Assembly (NCBI GenBank): GCA_021904315.1
Contig: CM038925.1
Span: 746,501-810,500, forward strand
Length of the DNA stretch: 64,000 nt
Direction: 5' to 3'
DNA from: Sphagnum magellanicum
Lineage: Eukaryota; Streptophyta; Sphagnopsida; Sphagnales; Sphagnaceae
Part shown: piece after piece, positions 59,112 to 64,000 of the stretch
How the letters are laid out: every line of letters begins with the position of its first letter
Numbering within the stretch: the stretch's first letter is position 1
Notes under the pieces: generated by a model
Database searches by the model: none
What the model saw: only the letters and a program-made list of their open reading frames with translations
Told to the model about the DNA's origin: nothing
Made by a program: the position numbers and the translations under genes

Positions 59112-59872
59112 ATGTGTGAATCCATGTTGGTTGCAATGGGCCCAACTTATAGCTATACTCCAATTCTAGATCTATCCTCAAGGCCAAGTAATGGCATTGG
59201 GCCTAAGAATACACTAGAGGTGCAAGGGCAAGTGCCTACAATTGAGTCATTTCCATTGGTTTCCCAATCACCAACAACAATCATTTCCAAGGACTCAAAC
59301 AACATTGAAGAAGCCCATGTGTTATCTAATAAGGAAGAAAACCTTCTAGATTTTGATGTGGCTGCTTTCCTTGTTCATTATGATGTAATTCTTGTTCCTA
59401 CAAGTGATCCCCTCCTTAAGCCTACACTTGTAGCACCTATATGTGGAACAACAAATGTAGACAAGTCATTAATAGTTCTTAATGTGAACCCCATGATTGT
59501 TGCACCTACTAACCTTGAGTCACCTACAATGATGCAAACTTTCTATTATAGCATACCTCAAATGCTTGCAAATCTAAGCCTCTAGGTGATTCTGTTTAAA
59601 TTGTTAGCTTACCTTTGACCACTAGAAACCTAAATGTGCTAACAACTAAAGGATTGGTTTTAGGAAAACCTGAAGGGCATCATGGGATTAAGATTAGGAA
59701 CATGAGTCAAATGGCTACTAGTTCAAAAAATGATCCAATAGGGCTTAGAAATTCATCCCAAGATGGGAATGGGCCCAAGGGTAAAGGTAAAATGCATCGA
59801 CACACCAATGAAAAAATTAAAAAGCGAATCATTCTTATTCAAGCTTCATCACTTATAAACAACCATTCATAA
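59112..59872 (+). pseudogene. Possible coding relic, unknown
   Basis: An open stretch of 157 residues (59112-59585) reads GPTYSYTPILDLSSRPSNGI and later LLDFDVAAFLVHYDVILVPT. It is followed by an 85-residue stretch (59615-59872) with a basic end (GKGKMHRHTNEKIKKR). It is the longest open frame outside the LTR elements. Codon use looks plausible and there is little low complexity. No family is recognised. It lies on the same strand as the relics on either side. Confidence 0.35.
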
Positions 59873-59879
59873 TGTTGGT

Positions 59880-60610
59880 ACCAAAATTCATTCTTTTTGT
59901 TAACATAAAAGTAAATACTCATCATGGGTTAACCATTCATTCATTATTCAGTACATTACATACAATTTGTGTTGAACTTACCAAACATAAGCTCATACGC
60001 ATTATATGCAGAAGTTTAAATTGATGTAGTTCAAATCTAAACTCAAGAATCAAATAGGGCAACAATTAAGATGTAAATCGATAAAACGTTTTGCCCATAA
60101 CTAGCTAGTATTGAATTGTCCTACATTTGATAAATGTTTGGGCATATTATATTGCAATTGTCATAAGAAACCTTAGCTAGAATGAAACTAATTAAATTGT
60201 TTTGATGCATTATGTAGGTTATACCATTTGGAGTACAAAAATGAGTTTCATGCATGTGTAATTTGTTTATGTAGGGAGATGTGGCTCTCTAAGAACTATT
60301 AGTTTTTGGTGGATTATAATTGATAACTTGTTGACAACTTAGTTAAATTCTAGCTAGACTTTTGGTTAGTAGGATTTTACCTAGATTTTGAAAGAATTTC
60401 ATCTTAGGTTTAATAGAACTTTCTCACCCTTGAAACTTGTGAATTAGGCCTTTGAACTTTTTAGACTTATTTTTGACACATGTTTCATCTTTAGACAAGG
60501 CAAGACAAAAGTTTATTTAATGTTATTAATGTTTATTAATATTTGGTATATTAATATGCAAAGTTAAGGCTTGTCCATGTTCATTGTGTAATTAGTTTGA
60601 TTACTATGGG
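59880..60610. other. No gene recognised
   Basis: A+T-rich sequence without frames or repeats that I could recognise. Confidence 0.4.
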
Positions 60611-60617
60611 TCCAAGT

Positions 60618-60780
60618 ATGTCCATAAGGTCTATGAATAGTTCCATAGGTTTTGCAAATAGATCCATAAAGTTTGCAAGTATGTCCATAGGGTTTGTAAA
60701 TAGGTCTGTCGGGTTGCAAGTATGTCCATTGTGTCTATAAGTAGGTCCATTGGTTTTGTTTATATGTCCCATAGGGTTTG
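60618..60780. repeat. 21-bp minisatellite, about eight units
   Basis: ATGTCCATAGGGTTTGCAAAT-like units follow each other in steps of 20-21 bp. The minus strand is open across the array and reads a seven-residue repeat of the type NPMDILA, NFMDLFA, KPMELFI, DLMDILG. Looser copies continue to about 60890. Confidence 0.8.
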
Positions 60781-60899
60781 GAACTACTATAAATGTATGT
60801 CTCCACATGGTCTCTAGCTAGTAGGTCCACAAGTTGTGTAAATAATTCAATATGGCATCCAAGCAAGTCCATAGGTTTCATAAATACATGGTTGGTGGG

Positions 60900-61480
60900 A
60901 ACAATTTTTTATTTGTTTTGTAGAGTTACATTATTGAACTAGATGGATTACATGAGGGTGTCCATTTATAAGTTAATAATTACACAGTGTATAATCAGTA
61001 ATTAACCTAAATAGTTTATTGATACTTAAGCTATAAATTAAAAGTCCATAGTAATTGTAATGTACAGTCTTAAGTTTTGTTATAAGTAATGCCTTAAGTA
61101 CATTGATTACTTGTCAAGGATTAATTAAGTAATTGTACCTAGGTAGAACTATACATAATTCAATGTAATGTGGAGGTAACAGATGTGTAATGTATGGGAT
61201 GTAGCTTCAATTAATGTCCTAGGTTCATTGCAAACTCCATGTGACTTCCAAATACCAAGGTTGTGTGACATTTAAGTATAACCCATCCCTCTAAACCTTA
61301 AACCCATCTATTTTCTTCCTTCACCCATCTCTCCCCATTTGTTTGGACCTTGCTTGCATACTCCATGCTTTGAGTGTTTAGTGACTAAGTACTAATTTTT
61401 AGTGGTGTTTCATATTTCACTTGGAATGTTGGCATGGGCAGAGTTTAGCTCTTTTAGAGCTGTGATTCAAATCCATCATA
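60900..61480. other. No gene recognised
   Basis: A+T-rich spacer between the minisatellite and the next coding relic. Nothing identified. Confidence 0.35.
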
Positions 61481-61483
61481 AAA

Positions 61484-62200
61484 TTGTCTAGAAGTTCATC
61501 CCAGAAAATGAAAGAGCTAATTGAAGGTAGTGCAGAATGGTTCAAAGTAAAAATGGGCATGTGTGACCATGGGATAAATATTAGGAAGGAACTAAAAGAT
61601 TCCCATGCATCTATTACTAAATGTGAGGCCATGTTTGGCAAGAGAAAAGACAACAATTGTGTTGAACCTAATTTGGTTGCAAGAGTGGAAGATTTATATG
61701 TTGTTGTTTATCAGAAATCAAATATTACTAACAACACACTTGGGGTGAGCTTTGTTAGGGTAGTCCTTGTTGAAAGAAAAGGTAAATTCAAGGTTAACTT
61801 GGCTCCTTTTGTAGCTAAAGTAAAGGGCATTGAAGTAAGAGGGTACAAGGGCAAGGTGGCTGTAAAGAACTAGGGCAGAAAAATAGGAGGTGCTACTACT
61901 GTAATTGTACAACATACATCTCCAATCAACTTGGATCACCAATTGCAGAAACAAAAGAGGTAAACATTTTGACTCCTAGTGAGAAGCAAAGTCCATGCAC
62001 TCCAAAAACTAACTCATTGTCTCAACTTTTCAAGCAAATTTTTTCCACCCATCAATTTCAAGCTTTGCACATTTCTCTTCTTTTTGTTGGCCTTGCCTAC
62101 CAAGGCAGGGATATTGTGTTTAGATTCATTATAGAGTAGAGTAGCATAATGGATTTTGCCCCCCTAGTTGGTTTGATACGACATTTTGGCTTGTGTTGAA
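61484..62200 (+). pseudogene. Possible coding relic, unknown
   Basis: 129 residues open at 61484-61873 (SSQKMKELIEGSAEWFKVKM ... VARVEDLYVVVYQKSNITNN). Broken frames follow, reading LSQLFKQIF, then LFVGLAYQGRDIVFRFI near 62.09 kb and PLVGLIRHFGL near 62.17 kb. The text looks like a degraded soluble protein; no family is recognised. It might be a further part of the relic series from 55.6 kb onward. Confidence 0.3.
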
Positions 62201-64000
62201 ACTTGAGATTTAGTTATAGGGTTTTAATATCTTAAAGGATTTTAGTTTTTTTTAAGAGTATTTTTTTAGAAGATTATATTTTTGCATGGTGAAATATTTG
62301 AATTTCTATAAATTTTTTTTGCCTTAAGACACATTTTTTAATGTAAATGGCAAGGCCATAGTGTGACACACCCTTTGTTTTGATGGTCTTATTGCAGAAC
62401 ACCTAAGGACACTCTCGAAGGTTGGAACTTTCCAACAAGAATTCTCCATCTACCTCTTCTCTTTCTATCCAAACTTTTGCCCTAGGAACCAAAAAATCAA
62501 ATTGAACTTGATTTTATTTTTTTTCTCAATGGGCTACCCTTGGGCTTCCTCCCCACTTGGGTAGTGTGGCTTAGTCCTTGCAAGCATGTTTCCTAAGCTT
62601 CAATCTATAGAACACAAAAACACTTTATACTTCCAAAAAATGGGTGATAGTAGAGGTTGTCCTTGGATGGATTGTGAGTGTAATGACCATAATCATCATA
62701 TATGTAATTCTAGTTCAAAAATTTATAATTTGCATCCTTGATTTTCAAGGCAAATGTTTTTTCAAGTTGTAAATTGTGTCAACTTGTAGAATGAAAGGTA
62801 AATTTCAAGCAAGCATTCAATATGTGCTTTAGACATCACAAAAAAATACACCAAGGTGGAAAATTATTGCCTTTATTTCTAATGTATTTAGTATGCCTTC
62901 AATGATAAGGCCTATTCCTAGAATAGGATCATTCCTAATGCATATGATTATTTTATTTATTTATCATAAGTTTATTACTTTGGTTAAGAATGTGCATTTT
63001 TAAAATCAAATGACTCATATGATGTGTTATTAATGTTTTGGGCATTGACATGCATGTTGATACACATTTCTTGAACCTTGAATATAAGGATTATAACAAT
63101 GTGAAGTTTTAAAAATATATAAATCTTATAACTACTTTAAAATGCATGAAATCTACATTTTTATATGTATGAAAAATGTAAATTTATGTTTATAATGTGA
63201 AAAATATGCCCTAAACAATTATTAAATGCATTGTATGTAACTTCATTCATGGTTGGGGTTGCAAACAAAAGAAAAAGACATCAAGTTCTTTTTTAATCTA
63301 TTTTTATAAATAACATCTATATGGACAAAAAAAATAATAATCCAAATTAAGATAATTTTTGTGGTGATGATGATTTTTCACATTTGTACATCATTGTGCA
63401 TTAAAAATTTATTTCAAATTCATAAGTGCAAAAAATGATCAAATAAAAACTTTATGGAAAATTAAATTTATTTTTCATGATTATTTCCTACACATATGAC
63501 CCACACTATGGGTTGCAAATTCTAAACCTAATGAATACAAACAAGCAACCAAATGACCAAGAGTATCAATCCTTTTCCTTACAACCTCAAAGAATGAAAT
63601 TTGTTGCTTTCAAAATTTTCATATGATTTATAATATCACCAAAAACCTCTAATGAACATGGCCAAAAATAGATGTAAGCATTATTTATCCATTAAAAAAT
63701 GACATCAATTGCATTCCTTAATGCATTTTTAAAAAATTCCTCACACCTTTATAGTATTATATAAAAGAATTTTTTTTTTGGTTAATTAAAATTTTAAAAA
63801 TTTAATGTAAGCTTAAAAATCATGGATTCACCTTGAGTAACCAACCTTGTTCTACCACATCAACTTGATTGGATAATTCATTGTTTTCAAAACTCACTCA
63901 AGTAAGTACTTGTGATTCCTATTACAATGTTATTATCTTAAAAATCATTAGAAGTAAAGTGATTTTCACCTTAAGGTGCACAAATTTAATATTCATATGG
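62201..64000. other. No gene recognised
   Basis: A+T-rich sequence to the end of the window, with homopolymer A and T runs. No coding or repeat feature was recognised. Confidence 0.4.

Noticed and set aside
1-64000. tRNA, rRNA or organelle DNA insertions
   Set aside because: No cloverleaf with a TTCGA-type loop, no rRNA core sequence and no familiar plastid or mitochondrial gene was seen. The two TGGTATCAGAGC words are primer-binding sites of retroelements. A tRNA scan could still find a diverged copy.

Overview
The window is nuclear DNA from a land plant with a large, repeat-rich genome. It is A+T-rich by eye, and essentially every recognisable coding stretch is an LTR retrotransposon or a decayed, transposon-like gene. 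Plant features are the Ty1/copia and chromodomain Ty3/gypsy elements primed by initiator-Met tRNA, and degenerate TTTAGGG-type stretches. The two decayed gene families are ones I remember as abundant in non-seed plants and some gymnosperms, so a fern, lycophyte, bryophyte or conifer fits better than a small angiosperm genome. The species cannot be named. I found no intact host gene, rRNA, tRNA or CRISPR array.

Layout, left part. At 0.7-7.6 kb on the minus strand lies a decayed gene of a repeat-borne family. It is split by an inverted solo LTR (4015-4920) and by two tandem arrays with exact 59-bp and alternating 31/34-bp periods. A 134-bp MITE-like hairpin (8062-8195) and a roughly 45-bp palindromic array (8.69-9.39 kb) lie on its upstream side. 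A complete-length copia element occupies 9754-15896, with identical 313-bp LTRs and a GGGCA target duplication. From 17.5 to 26.9 kb there are telomere-like degenerate stretches, a roughly 100-bp array, simple-sequence DNA and a regular 135-bp satellite.

Middle. A second palindromic array (28.05-28.54 kb) of the same type as the first precedes a plus-strand decayed gene (about 29.0-36.2 kb) of a second family, which I recall as DUF7869. A chromodomain gypsy element (29740-33670, TSD GGCAC) was inserted into that gene. A sparser set of related palindromes follows at 37.0-37.7 kb. From 42.7 to 46.2 kb there is an internally duplicated, gene-like decayed region. At 46.4-47.9 kb there is a G+C-richer island with a perfect 57-bp repeat.

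Right part. There are short-period arrays (50.3, 52-52.9, 58.3-58.9 and 60.6 kb), a lysine/glutamate-rich coding relic (53-54 kb), and two more solo LTRs of the same gypsy family (54382-55179 and 55958-56867). The second solo LTR sits inside another decayed gene that carries a Cys/His cluster.

Main biological reading: layers of nested insertion. The oldest layer is two transposon-like coding relics, each accompanied by the same palindromic tandem array. Gypsy LTRs, three of four loci now solo, landed on these later. The copia insertion is very recent. The pairing of palindromic arrays with unrelated-looking coding relics is the most interesting pattern and may mark an undescribed DNA-transposon group.
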